A DNA stretch of 61,717 nt from assembly GCA_026399375.1 (NCBI GenBank), contig JAPLRD010000037.1, forward strand, positions 686-62,402, read 5' to 3'. Both the position numbers and the translations under genes were made by a program. Source of the DNA: Pseudomonadota bacterium. Its GTDB lineage: Bacteria; Pseudomonadota; Gammaproteobacteria; Burkholderiales; SG8-39. Below are positions 44,307 through 54,678 of this stretch, piece after piece (position 1 is the stretch's first letter; every line of letters begins with the position of its first letter). Below the pieces are notes generated by a model. The model saw only the letters and a program-made list of their open reading frames with translations, ran no database searches and had not been told where the DNA came from.

Positions 44307-44759
44307 ATGGATACTACGCAGGAAATTCTCGCCAAGGCGCGCGAGCGCGCAGAACAAATGAAACTGCCGTACTCGGGCGCATTGTTGCCGGTCGAAGCTT
44401 ATGCGCTCATGCAAGGTTTGCCCGACGTCAAACTGGTGGATGTGCGCACGCGCGCCGAACAGGAGTGGGTGGGCCGCGTGCCCGGCAGCGTCGAGATCGA
44501 ATGGAACACCTGGCCGGGCGGAAGCCGTAATCCGAATTTCATGGCCGAGTTTGAAACACAGGTCGACAAGAACGCAGTCGTCATGTTTCTTTGCCGCAGC
44601 GGCGTGCGCTCGCACAACGCTGCGATCGCCGTGGCCCAGGCCGGCCACGCCCGCGCCTACAATATTCTGCAGGGCTTCGAAGGCGACAAAGACCCGAACG
44701 GACAGCGCAACAAACTGGGCGGGTGGCGTTTCGCCGGATTGCCCTGGACACAGGGTTGA
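44307..44759 (+). CDS. Rhodanese-like domain protein
   Basis: The 150-residue protein is a single rhodanese domain with the active-site loop CRSGVRS (Cys near residue 97) and LVDVRTRAEWxx-like segment (LVDVRTRAEQEW). Rhodaneses carry sulfur as a persulfide; the substrate is not evident. The start MDTTQEILAKARERAEQM is chosen over a longer frame reaching into the NtrC-box region. It is divergent from glnA. Confidence 0.92.
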   Translation: MDTTQEILAKARERAEQMKLPYSGALLPVEAYALMQGLPDVKLVDVRTRAEQEWVGRVPGSVEIEWNTWPGGSRNPNFMAEFETQVDKNAVVMFLCRSGVRSHNAAIAVAQAGHARAYNILQGFEGDKDPNGQRNKLGGWRFAGLPWTQG

Positions 44760-45017
44760 TTCCTAAGCGGGTCGCGCGCGGCAAGCAACAAGTACGTTAA
44801 GTTCGTCAGCCCGGCACCTCGTCGGAGGCTCCCGGCTTTGTCGAAGTAGCGCTCTTCCATTGCGCGCCACGACAGTGCGCTCGCGCACCAAGGTGATGCC
44901 GGCGCAGCACAGCGCGCGTGGTTTTCGTTGCCGCGATCGCCTTCCGTTCATGCGCACACCGTCTGGAGATCCGCTTCAGGCAAGGAGTTTCAGCCCATCA
45001 CTCGGGCGGCGCCTGCA
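44760..45017. promoter_or_regulatory. Upstream region of the cyanate operon with NtrC-box-like sites
   Basis: No supported gene, although a frame is open from 44860. Two sequences resemble NtrC boxes: CGCACCAAGGTGATGCC at 44884-44900 and AGCAC-N7-GTGGT at 44906-44922. Their centres are 22 bp apart and lie about 150 and 130 bp before the predicted sigma-54 start. Both are imperfect. Confidence 0.4.
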
Positions 45018-45034
45018 TTGGCACGCTTGTTGCG
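45018..45034 (+). promoter_or_regulatory. Sigma-54 promoter of the cyanate operon
   Basis: TTGGCACGCTTGTTGCG matches TGGCACG-N4-TTGC exactly, with GG at 45020-45021 and GC at 45032-45033, 12 bp apart. The start of transcription should be near 45045, 25 bases before the GTG start of the binding-protein gene. This also argues against the longer open frame that begins at 44860. Confidence 0.82.
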
Positions 45035-45069
45035 AACGTGGTTCCCCAAAATTCAAATGGGAGAAACAC

Positions 45070-46443
45070 GTGTCCGCATTTTTCAATCCATACGATCCGG
45101 ATCGCAGCCTGGGTTCTGCGTGCAGCTGCGGCAAGCACGCGAGCCAGTCCGAGCACGACGCCACCGACGCGCTGGCAGGCGCAGACACCGAAACCCTATC
45201 GAACCGCATCATCGAATCGAGCATGGTGCGCGCGCTGTTCCCGCATGACGAGACGCGGCGCAGGTTTATCCGCGCCGTGGGCGTGAATACCGCCATGGCC
45301 GCGATCGCCAGCGTGCTGCCCATAGGCGCGATGCAGGCGCTGGCGCAGGAAAAGAAATCGCTGGAAAAGAAGGACCTCAAGATCGGCTTCATTCCGATCA
45401 CCTGCGCCACGCCGCTGATCATGGCCGACCCCCTGGGCTTCTACAAGAAGGAAGGCCTCAGCGTCACGCTCAACAAGACCGCCGGCTGGGCGCTGATCCG
45501 CGACAAGATGCTGAACAAGGAGCACGACGCGTCGCACTTTCTCTCGCCCATGCCCCTCGCCATTTCCATGGGCATCGGCTCGGCTGCGCAGCCGATGCGC
45601 GTGGCGACCATACAGAACATCAACGGCCAGGCGATCACGCTGCACGTCAAGCACAAGGACAAGCGCGATCCGAAGCAGTGGAAGGGATTCAAGTTCGCCG
45701 TCCCGTTCGACTACTCGGTGCACAATTTTCTGCTGCGCTACTACGTGGCCGAGCACGGTCTGGACCCGGACAAGGACATTCAGATCCGCGTCGTGCCGCC
45801 GCCGGAAATGGTGGCCAACCTGCGCGCCGGCAATCTGGACGGCTATCTCGGGCCGGATCCGTTCAACCAGCGCGCGGTCTACGACGAGATCGGCTTCATC
45901 CACATTCTGTCGAAGGAACTCTGGGACGGTCATCCCTGCTGCGCGTTCGGCGTGTCAGACCAGTTCATCAAGGAAAATCCCAACACCTTCGCCGCCCTTT
46001 ACCGCGCCGTGCTCACCGCGGCCAACATGGCGCGCGACGCCAAGAACCGTCCGCTCATCGCCAAGGTGATCTCGCCCGCCAATTACCTGAACCAGCCCGA
46101 GACCGTGGTGGAGCAGGTGCTGACGGGCAAATTCGCCGACGGGCTGGGCAACGTGAAGAACATTCCCGACCGCGCCGACTTCGACCCCTTCCCCTGGCAC
46201 TCCATGGCGGTGTGGATCCTGACGCAGATGAAGCGCTGGGGCTACATCAAGGGCGACGTCAATTACAAGCAGATCGCCGAGCAGGTGTTCCTCGTGACCG
46301 ACGCGAAAAAGCACATGGCCGAACTGGACATGAAATCACCCGCCTCCAGCTACGCCAAATTCAAGGTGATGGGCAAGGAGTTCGATCCGGCGCAACCGGA
46401 GAAGTATCTCGCGAGCTTCGCCGCCAGGAAAAGTCCGGCATGA
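45070..46443 (+). CDS. Nitrate/cyanate-type ABC transporter substrate-binding protein (NrtA-like)
   Basis: The 457-residue protein belongs to the NrtA/CmpA/CynA family. A 65-residue leader containing CSCGKH precedes a Tat motif (RRRFIRAVG near residue 64) and hydrophobic segment, then the binding domain (KIGFIPITCATPLIMADPLG ... GYLGPDPFNQRAV). The GTG at 45070 has GGGAG 6 bases upstream and follows the sigma-54 promoter. With cynS at the end of the operon, cyanate is the likely ligand. Confidence 0.92.
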   Translation: MSAFFNPYDPDRSLGSACSCGKHASQSEHDATDALAGADTETLSNRIIESSMVRALFPHDETRRRFIRAVGVNTAMAAIASVLPIGAMQALAQEKKSLEKKDLKIGFIPITCATPLIMADPLGFYKKEGLSVTLNKTAGWALIRDKMLNKEHDASHFLSPMPLAISMGIGSAAQPMRVATIQNINGQAITLHVKHKDKRDPKQWKGFKFAVPFDYSVHNFLLRYYVAEHGLDPDKDIQIRVVPPPEMVANLRAGNLDGYLGPDPFNQRAVYDEIGFIHILSKELWDGHPCCAFGVSDQFIKENPNTFAALYRAVLTAANMARDAKNRPLIAKVISPANYLNQPETVVEQVLTGKFADGLGNVKNIPDRADFDPFPWHSMAVWILTQMKRWGYIKGDVNYKQIAEQVFLVTDAKKHMAELDMKSPASSYAKFKVMGKEFDPAQPEKYLASFAARKSPA

Positions 46444-47363
46444 GTATTGGAAGCGGGACACCACTGCCGCGGCGAAAGCCGTCCAGCGAGGACAAGAGCG
46501 CGCCGAACGCACGCAAGAAGCCCGCAACGAAAACAGCGGAAGGCTTGCGAGCGGGCGTGCTTTCGCTCTTGTTCTTGTTCCTGCTGCTGGGAATCTGGCA
46601 CGTCGCCACCCTGCCGAAGGAACAGGCGGCGGGTGCCAACGACGAGTACGCGAAACTGATGGGCAAGGGCGCGGCCAAGACCAGCGGCTTTCCCACGCCC
46701 GCGCAAATGGGCGAGACGGCGTTGAAACAACTGTCCGACCCCTTCTACGACAAGGGGCCGAACGACAAGGGCATCGGCATCCAGCTCGCGTTCTCGCTCG
46801 CGCGCGTCGGCTTGGGATTCGCGCTCGCCGCCCTGGTTGCGATCCCGCTTGGTTTCGTCATCGGCATGTCGCCGCTCGTCTACCGCGCGCTCGACCCGTT
46901 CATCCAGGTGCTGAAGCCGATCTCGCCGCTCGCCTGGATGCCCCTCGCGCTCTACACCATCAAGGACTCGTCGATCTCGGGCATCTTCGTGATCTTCATC
47001 TGTTCCGTCTGGCCGATGCTGATCAACACCGCCTTCGGCGTCGCCGGCGTGCGCCGCGAATGGCTGAACGTGGCAAAGACGCTCGAAGTCAATCCTGTGC
47101 GCAAGGCCTTTCAGGTGATCCTGCCCGCCGCGGCCCCGACCATCATGACCGGCATGCGCATTTCCATGGGCATCGCCTGGCTGGTGATCGTCGCCGCAGA
47201 AATGCTGGTCGGCGGCACCGGCATCGGCTACTTCGTCTGGAACGAGTGGAACAACCTGTCGCTCACCAACGTCATCTTCGCCATTCTGATGATAGGCGTG
47301 GTCGGCATGCTGCTCGATCTCGTCTTCGGCCGGCTGCAGAAACTCGTGACCTATGTCGAATAG
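46440..47363 (+). CDS. ABC transporter permease (NrtB/CynB-like)
   Basis: The 307-residue inner-membrane protein starts with a basic cytoplasmic tail (1-35), followed by about six TM helices. It has the EAA-type loop near EWLNVAKTLEVNPVRKAFQV, the contact site for the ATPase. The ATG overlaps the stop of the binding-protein gene by four bases. By context it transports cyanate or a related anion. Confidence 0.92.
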   Translation: MSIGSGTPLPRRKPSSEDKSAPNARKKPATKTAEGLRAGVLSLLFLFLLLGIWHVATLPKEQAAGANDEYAKLMGKGAAKTSGFPTPAQMGETALKQLSDPFYDKGPNDKGIGIQLAFSLARVGLGFALAALVAIPLGFVIGMSPLVYRALDPFIQVLKPISPLAWMPLALYTIKDSSISGIFVIFICSVWPMLINTAFGVAGVRREWLNVAKTLEVNPVRKAFQVILPAAAPTIMTGMRISMGIAWLVIVAAEMLVGGTGIGYFVWNEWNNLSLTNVIFAILMIGVVGMLLDLVFGRLQKLVTYVE

Positions 47364-47381
47364 GGCCGAATAGGCAACGCC

Positions 47382-48296
47382 ATGGCATTTCTCGAAATTC
47401 AGGGATTGTCCAAGAGCTACGCCGGGCGCGACGGCAAGTCCTTCGCCGTGTTCGAGGACGTGAGCTTCCAGATCGACAAGGGCGAATTCGTCTGCATCGT
47501 CGGTCATTCCGGCTGCGGCAAGACCACCATCCTCAACGTGCTCGCCGGCCTCGACCAGGCGAGCGGGGGCGTGGTGGTCATGGATGGCCGCGAAGTTGCC
47601 GGCCCCAGCCTCGACCGGGGCGTGGTGTTCCAGGGCCACGCGCTCATGCCCTGGCTGTCGGTGATGAAAAACATCGCCTTCGCGGTGAGATCGCGCTGGC
47701 CGGACTGGAACGGGGCCGAGGTGGCGCTGCATTGTCACAAATACATCGATTTGGTCGGCCTCACCGGTTCGGAGCACAAGAAGCCGAGCGAACTCTCCGG
47801 CGGCATGAAGCAGCGCGTCGGCATCGCGCGTGCCTTCGCCATCCAGCCCAAGATGCTGCTCCTCGACGAACCCTTCGGCGCCCTTGATGCGCTCACCCGC
47901 GGCGTGATCCAGGACGAACTACTCAAGATTTGCGCGGCCACGCACCAGACGGTGTTCATGATCACCCACGACGTGGACGAAGCCATCCTGCTCGCCGACA
48001 AGATCATGCTGATGTCCAACGGCCCTGGTGCCGCGATCGCCGAAATCGTGGAGAACACCATGCCGCGCAGCCGTATGCGCCACGACATTCACCACGATCC
48101 GCAGTACTACCGCATACGCAACCACCTGGTGGATTTCCTCGTCAACCGCTCGAAGCTGTTCCAGACGAGCGCAAGCGCCGGGCGGCTGAAACAGCCGCCC
48201 GTGGTTCGGCCCGGTCTGGAAGGCGAGCGCGCACCCGTGGTGGCGTTGCCGGTGGACAAGTCCGCCCCGCAACTCAAGCAGGTCATCAATCACTGA
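47382..48296 (+). CDS. ABC transporter ATP-binding protein (NrtD/CynD-like)
   Basis: The 304-residue ATPase has Walker [10 protein letters not shown] (about residue 43), signature [14 protein letters not shown] (about 136), Walker [14 protein letters not shown] and the switch His in [11 protein letters not shown]-terminal extension of about 50 residues is Pro- and Arg-rich and has no known domain. It lies 18 bases after the permease gene and 14 bases before cynS. Confidence 0.94.
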   Translation: MAFLEIQGLSKSYAGRDGKSFAVFEDVSFQIDKGEFVCIVGHSGCGKTTILNVLAGLDQASGGVVVMDGREVAGPSLDRGVVFQGHALMPWLSVMKNIAFAVRSRWPDWNGAEVALHCHKYIDLVGLTGSEHKKPSELSGGMKQRVGIARAFAIQPKMLLLDEPFGALDALTRGVIQDELLKICAATHQTVFMITHDVDEAILLADKIMLMSNGPGAAIAEIVENTMPRSRMRHDIHHDPQYYRIRNHLVDFLVNRSKLFQTSASAGRLKQPPVVRPGLEGERAPVVALPVDKSAPQLKQVINH

Positions 48297-48310
48297 ACGG
48301 AGAATTGAGC

Positions 48311-48754
48311 ATGAACCGCAACGACGTCACCGAAATGATCATCGCCGCCAAGATCCAGAAAGGCATCAAGTGGGGCGATGTCGCCAAGAAGATCGGCCTA
48401 TCCAAGGAATGGGTGACCGCCGGCTGTCTCGGCCAGATGACTTTCGACAAAAAACAGGCCGCGATCATCGGCAAGATCTTCGCCTTGTCGCCGGAGGCGG
48501 TGGCGCTGCTGCAGGTCGTGCCCTACAAGGGTTCCCTGCCCACCGCCGTACCGACCGACCCGCTGATCTACCGCTGGTATGAGATCGTCAACGTCTATGG
48601 CAGCACGATCAAGGAACTGATCCACGAAGAGTTCGGCGACGGCATCATGAGCGCGATCGACTTCAGCATGGACATCAAGCGCGAGCCCGATCCCAAGGGA
48701 GACCGCGTGAACGTCGTCCTGTCGGGCAAGTTCCTTCCCTACAAGACCTATTGA
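48311..48754 (+). CDS. cynS: Cyanate hydratase (cyanase)
   Basis: Converts cyanate and bicarbonate to ammonia and CO2. The 147-residue protein has an N-terminal helical domain resembling a DNA-binding fold (WGDVAKKIGLSKEWVTAGCL) and the C-terminal catalytic domain with IYRWYEIVNVYGSTIKELIH and the serine in IMSAIDFS. Length and motifs are typical. Last gene of the cyanate operon; provides ammonium for glnA. Confidence 0.97.
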   Translation: MNRNDVTEMIIAAKIQKGIKWGDVAKKIGLSKEWVTAGCLGQMTFDKKQAAIIGKIFALSPEAVALLQVVPYKGSLPTAVPTDPLIYRWYEIVNVYGSTIKELIHEEFGDGIMSAIDFSMDIKREPDPKGDRVNVVLSGKFLPYKTY

Positions 48755-48806
48755 GCAGATATCCGGCGCCAACTGAATTTCTTACCCACCTGAAGGAGTA
48801 CTAGAC

Positions 48807-49907
48807 ATGGATCGCCGCAAATTCCTGGTAACCGGGGCTGGTGCCGCTGCCGCAAGCACGCTCGCAGCTCCCGCAATCGCGCAGTCGCTGCCCGAAGTGC
48901 GCTGGCGCTGCGCCTCCAGCTTTCCCAAGAGCCTGGACACCATCTACGGCGGCGGCGAAGTCATCGCCAAGCGGGTCGCCGCGATCACCGGGGGCAAGTT
49001 CCAGATCCGCGTCTTCGGCGCCGGAGAAATTGTCCCCGCCTTTGGCACGGTCGATGCCGTGCAGCAGGGAACGGTGGAGTGCACCCATACCGCCGGGTAC
49101 TACTTCGTCGGCAAGAACAAGACCTTCGCCTTCGACACCACCGTGCCCTTCGGCATGAACCAGCGCCAGCAGAACGCCTGGATCTATTGGGGCGGCGGAC
49201 TGCAGTTGATGCGTGAATTCTTCCGCGACTTCAACATGATCTCCTTTCCGGCCGGCAACACCGGCTGCCAGATGGGGGGCTGGTTCAGAAAGGAAGTGAA
49301 GACCGTGGCCGACCTGAAAGGCCTGAAGATGCGCATCGCCGGCCTGGGCGGCGAAGTCATGTCGCGCCTGGGCGCGGTGCCGCAGCAGATTGCGGGCGGC
49401 GACATCTACCCGGCGCTGGAACGCGGGACCATAGACGCGGCCGAATGGGTTGGCCCCTATGACGACGAGAAACTCGGCTTCTACAAGATCGCGCCGCACT
49501 ACTACTATCCCGGCTGGTGGGAGGCATGCTCCATGTACTCCATGTACGTCAATATCAAGGAATGGGAAAAGCTGCCCAAGGAATACCAGGCCGCGCTGGA
49601 GGCCGCCTGTTACGAGGCCAACCTCGACATGATGGCGGAATACGATTTCAAGAATCCCAAGGCGCTGCAGAGTCTGGTGAAGAACGGCGTCAAGCTGCAC
49701 GCCTATTCGCCGGAAATCATGAAGGCTGCGCACAAGGTCGCGTTCGAGCTGTACGAAGAAGAAGCCTCCAAGAATCCGTCGTGGAAGAAAATATACGAGC
49801 CGTGGAAAAAATTCCGCCAGGAAGAATTCCTTTGGCATCGCGTGGCCGAACAGACCTTGACCACGTTCTTGCTCAATACTCCCGACCCGGTGCCGGGCAA
49901 GAAATAA
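48807..49907 (+). CDS. TRAP transporter substrate-binding protein (DctP/TakP family)
   Basis: The 366-residue periplasmic protein has a Tat signal peptide (MDRRKFLVTGAGAAAASTLA, cut near residue 26) and the DctP fold (FGTVDAVQQGTVECTHTAGYY ... LKMRIAGLGGEVMSRLGAVP). The segment ERGTIDAAEWVGPYDDE resembles TakP-type binders of 2-oxo acids, which makes such acids a plausible ligand. Its membrane partners dctM and dctQ are encoded convergently on the minus strand, beyond a bidirectional terminator. It follows cynS by 52 bases. Confidence 0.93.
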   Translation: MDRRKFLVTGAGAAAASTLAAPAIAQSLPEVRWRCASSFPKSLDTIYGGGEVIAKRVAAITGGKFQIRVFGAGEIVPAFGTVDAVQQGTVECTHTAGYYFVGKNKTFAFDTTVPFGMNQRQQNAWIYWGGGLQLMREFFRDFNMISFPAGNTGCQMGGWFRKEVKTVADLKGLKMRIAGLGGEVMSRLGAVPQQIAGGDIYPALERGTIDAAEWVGPYDDEKLGFYKIAPHYYYPGWWEACSMYSMYVNIKEWEKLPKEYQAALEAACYEANLDMMAEYDFKNPKALQSLVKNGVKLHAYSPEIMKAAHKVAFELYEEEASKNPSWKKIYEPWKKFRQEEFLWHRVAEQTLTTFLLNTPDPVPGKK

Positions 49908-49933
49908 GCGGCGCCATCCGCCCGACTGCAGGA

Positions 49934-49966
49934 AAGAAGGCCCCGCCGAAGCGGGGCCTTCTTCTT
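49934..49966. terminator. Bidirectional intrinsic terminator between dctP and dctM
   Basis: Stem AAGGCCCCGC (49937-49946) with GCGGGGCCTT (49951-49960), loop CGAA, extended by three pairs. CTTCTTT follows on the plus strand and the mirror-image run follows on the minus strand. It stands between convergent genes. Confidence 0.85.
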
Positions 49967-49982
49967 TCCGCAGGTCACGCGC

Positions 49983-51482
<1,500 letters not shown>

Positions 51483-52022
51483 CTAGACGGCCTCCTGTCT
51501 GGGCTCGGCCGGATTCGCGATCAATCCCTGCAGAAACGCGGCGCGTTTGATCAACTCCGACACGCCCTGAAGCGCCAATAGCCCAAAGGACAGCGGGATC
51601 AGCAGGCGCACCGGCCAGCGCACCAGCCCGCCCGAATCGGAGGACATTTCATGCAATTGGAACGAATTCGCCAGGCTGGGCAAGCTGTACCAGGCAATGA
51701 TCAGCACCGCCGGCAGCAGCATGAACACGCTGCCGAAAATATCGATCCAGGCCTGGCTGCGCGACGACAGCTTGCCCGCGATGACATCGATGCGCACATG
51801 AGCGTTGAGTTTCAGTGTGTAGGACGCAACCAGCAGGAACATGGCCGAATTCAGGTACCACTGGATTTCCAGCCAGGCGTTGGAGCTCAGGTTGAAGGTA
51901 TAGCGTATGAGCGCGTTGCCGGTGCAGATGACAACCGCCAGCAGAATCAACCAGGAAGACAGTTTGCCGATGCGCTCATTCAGATCGTCGATCAGCCGCG
52001 AAAGTTGAAGTAGGGTGCTCAT
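51483..52022 (-). CDS. dctQ: TRAP transporter small permease (DctQ)
   Basis: The 179-residue protein has four TM helices and the DctQ pattern ALIRYTFNLSSNAWLEIQWY followed by NAHVRIDVI. MSTLLQLSRLIDDLNERIG at 52022 is the chosen start; a longer frame to 52085 lacks family features. It is divergent from the gamma-glutamyltransferase-family gene. Confidence 0.92.
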   Translation of the reverse strand: MSTLLQLSRLIDDLNERIGKLSSWLILLAVVICTGNALIRYTFNLSSNAWLEIQWYLNSAMFLLVASYTLKLNAHVRIDVIAGKLSSRSQAWIDIFGSVFMLLPAVLIIAWYSLPSLANSFQLHEMSSDSGGLVRWPVRLLIPLSFGLLALQGVSELIKRAAFLQGLIANPAEPRQEAV

Positions 52023-52161
52023 GGGGCTCCGAAAACTTTGTTGTAAAGGCCGGCAACGCGCCTGCCTAGCGCAAAGCAAAAGCAATATCCGTACCCAGAA
52101 TGCACATCGCGCTGAGGTATACTTATTTTTTGCGTTGTAACGCTCCTTTCACTGGATATTC

Positions 52162-53763
52162 ATGTTCAATTCAATCAGAGGCACTCGCGGCATGGCCGTC
52201 GCGCCGCACGCGCTTGCGGCCCAATCGGCTTTGGCGGTATTGCGCGAAGGCGGCAATGCGGTGGAGGCGATGCTCGCCGCCGCATCCAGCATCGCCGTGG
52301 TCTATCCGCACATGAATTCCATCGGCGGCGACGCCTTTTGGCTGATACACGTGCCCGGCCAGGCGCCGCGCGCGATCGACGCCTGCGGCGCCTCCGCGGC
52401 CGCCGCTTCCATCCCGTGGTACGCCGAACGCGGTGTCACGAAAAGCATTCCGTTTCGCGGCGGCGTTGCCGCCAACACAGTCGCCGGCACGGTCTCAGGC
52501 TGGAACGCGGCCCACGAATTCAGCACAAAGGAACTCGGCGGCAGGCTGCCGCTTTCGCGCCTTTTCGCTGATGCCGTCGACTACGCCGAGAACGGCATCG
52601 CGGTCACGCGCAGCCAGAACGCCACGACGGCAGCCAAGCTCTCGGGCTTGAAAGGCGTGCACGGATTCGACGAAACCTATCTCGTGAACGGCGCGCCGCC
52701 CGCGATCGGCAGCGTGTTCTACCAGAAACGCCTGGGCGCGACCTTGCGACGGCTGGCGCAGGCGGGACTGGACGATTTTTACCGCGGCGAGCTCGCGGCA
52801 TCGTTCGCGCGTGACCTTGCAGCGGCGGGAAGTCCGCTCGCGCTCGCCGATTTGCAGCAGCACCAGGCGCAATGGCGTACACCGCTGGCGCTAAAACACT
52901 CGCTCGGTACGCTGTACAACATGACGCCGCCGACCCAGGGCCTGGTGTCGCTGCTGATCCTGGGCATCCTGGATGCACTGGAAATCGGCAAGGTCGATCC
53001 AGAAGGCCCCGATTATGTGCACCTGTGCGTGGAAGCGACCAAGCAGGCGTTCGCCATCCGCGACCGCACCATCACCGACCCCGCTTACATGAGAGTCGAT
53101 GCACAGAGCTTCCTCGAACCGGTGGCGGTGCGGGCGCTCGCGGCCAACATCGACCGCAGCAAGGCCGCGCCCTGGGGCGCGGGCAAGGGGCCGGCGGACA
53201 CCATCTGGATGGGCGTGATCGACGGCGAGGGCCGCGCCGTTACCTTCATCCAGAGCACCTATCACGAGTACGGCAGCGGCGTGGTGCTGAAAGACAGCGG
53301 CATCGTCTGGCAGAACCGGGGCTGCAGCTTCTCCCTCGACGAGCGTGCGCTGAACGCGCTGCGACCGCTGCGCAAGCCGTTTCACACGCTCAATCCGGCC
53401 ATGGCCTTGTTCAACGACGGACGCAGCATGGTCTACGGCAACATGGGCGGCGACGGCCAGCCGCAAACTCAGAGCGCGGTATTCACCCGCTACGCGCTGT
53501 TCGGCATGAACCCGCAGGAGGCGGTGAGTGCGCCGCGCTGGTTGCTGGGGCGGACCTGGGGCCAGACCAGCGACACGCTGAAGCTGGAGGCGCGCTTCCC
53601 GTCCGATGTCGTGGAACAACTCAGGCGCTATGGCCACGAAGTTGAAGTGCTGCAGGCTTGGGACGAGACCATGGGACACGCCGGCGCCATCGTGCGCCAC
53701 GCCAACGGTGTGCTCGAAGGCGGCGCCGATCCGCGTTCGGATGGAGGTGTCGCCGCTTACTGA
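52162..53763 (+). CDS. Gamma-glutamyltransferase family protein
   Basis: The 533-residue protein belongs to the self-cleaving Ntn hydrolases of the GGT family. The likely nucleophile is Thr in KGPADTIWMGVIDGEGRAV (near residue 351), which begins the small subunit. The GGDGQPQTQ segment near residue 430 corresponds to the usual GGSxGGRI-like loop but differs. No signal peptide is seen, so it is probably cytoplasmic. Some GGT-like enzymes act on other amides (for example oxamate hydrolase), so the substrate is open. A TATACT hexamer near 52117 may be its -10 box. Confidence 0.88.
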   Translation: MFNSIRGTRGMAVAPHALAAQSALAVLREGGNAVEAMLAAASSIAVVYPHMNSIGGDAFWLIHVPGQAPRAIDACGASAAAASIPWYAERGVTKSIPFRGGVAANTVAGTVSGWNAAHEFSTKELGGRLPLSRLFADAVDYAENGIAVTRSQNATTAAKLSGLKGVHGFDETYLVNGAPPAIGSVFYQKRLGATLRRLAQAGLDDFYRGELAASFARDLAAAGSPLALADLQQHQAQWRTPLALKHSLGTLYNMTPPTQGLVSLLILGILDALEIGKVDPEGPDYVHLCVEATKQAFAIRDRTITDPAYMRVDAQSFLEPVAVRALAANIDRSKAAPWGAGKGPADTIWMGVIDGEGRAVTFIQSTYHEYGSGVVLKDSGIVWQNRGCSFSLDERALNALRPLRKPFHTLNPAMALFNDGRSMVYGNMGGDGQPQTQSAVFTRYALFGMNPQEAVSAPRWLLGRTWGQTSDTLKLEARFPSDVVEQLRRYGHEVEVLQAWDETMGHAGAIVRHANGVLEGGADPRSDGGVAAY

Positions 53764-53782
53764 CCGAAGCGGGTGCGGAATT

Positions 53783-54607
53783 TCAGCCGGCGGTCCAGTT
53801 CACCAGCCCGCCGTAGGATGTTGCCAGCACCACCAGTCCGAAGGCGATGCGGTACCAGGCGAACGGCGTGAAATCGTGGCTGGCGATGTAGCGCAGCAGC
53901 CAGCGCACGCACAGAAAGGCGGAGACAAAGGCGGAAATGAAGCCGACCGCCCACATGCCGATATCGTCGAAGTGGAGCAGGGCGCGTTCCTTGTACAACT
54001 GGTAGGCCGAGGCGGCGAACAGCGTCGGGATCGCGAGGAAAAACGAGAACTCGGTCGCCGCCTTGCGCGACAGGCCGAAGAGCAGGCCGCCGATGATGGT
54101 CGCGCCGGAGCGCGAAGTTCCGGGGATCAGCGCAAGCGCCTGGGCGAAGCCGAGCTTCAGCGCGTCGGTCCAGCGCATGTCTTCCACCTCGAGCACGCGC
54201 ACCGTGTGATCGCGCTTTTCCGCCCACATGATGATGAAACCGCCGATGATGAAGGCGAGCGCCACCGGAACCGGCTGGAACAGCTGCGCCTTGATCGCCT
54301 TGCCGAACGCCAGGCCCAGAATCGCGAGCGGCATGAAGGCGATGCCAAGATTGAGCGCGAAGCGCTGCGCTTCCCGCCTGGACCCCAGCCCGGTGATCAC
54401 GGCGCCGAGTTTGGCTCTGTACTCCCAGCACACGGCGAGGATCGCGCCGCACTGGATCACGATTTCGAACAGCTTGCCGCGCTCGTCGTTGAAATCGAGC
54501 AGATCGCCGACCAGGATGAGGTGGCCGGTACTCGACACCGGCAGGAATTCGGTGAGGCCTTCCACCACGCCGAGTATCAGCGCCTTGAGGAGAATGACAG
54601 GATCCAT
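53783..54607 (-). CDS. uppP: Undecaprenyl-diphosphatase
   Basis: Membrane phosphatase (BacA type) that recycles undecaprenyl pyrophosphate for cell-wall synthesis. The 274-residue protein carries [17 protein letters not shown] near the N-terminus and the second motif [10 protein letters not shown] (near residue 170), with about eight TM helices. [13 protein letters not shown] at 54607 is the standard start; the upstream extension lacks homology. It is convergent with the GGT-family gene. Confidence 0.96.
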   Translation of the reverse strand: MDPVILLKALILGVVEGLTEFLPVSSTGHLILVGDLLDFNDERGKLFEIVIQCGAILAVCWEYRAKLGAVITGLGSRREAQRFALNLGIAFMPLAILGLAFGKAIKAQLFQPVPVALAFIIGGFIIMWAEKRDHTVRVLEVEDMRWTDALKLGFAQALALIPGTSRSGATIIGGLLFGLSRKAATEFSFFLAIPTLFAASAYQLYKERALLHFDDIGMWAVGFISAFVSAFLCVRWLLRYIASHDFTPFAWYRIAFGLVVLATSYGGLVNWTAG

Positions 54608-54678
54608 GCGCCAGATTGTATGCGTTGATGGTAAGCGTTGGCGGCTAACTGCAGCTAATGCGGCTGAAAGAAACCGTT

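Noticed and set aside
44860-45069. N-terminal extension of the NrtA-like protein
   Set aside because: This stretch contains the sigma-54 promoter and NtrC-like boxes; the GTG at 45070 has a good RBS.
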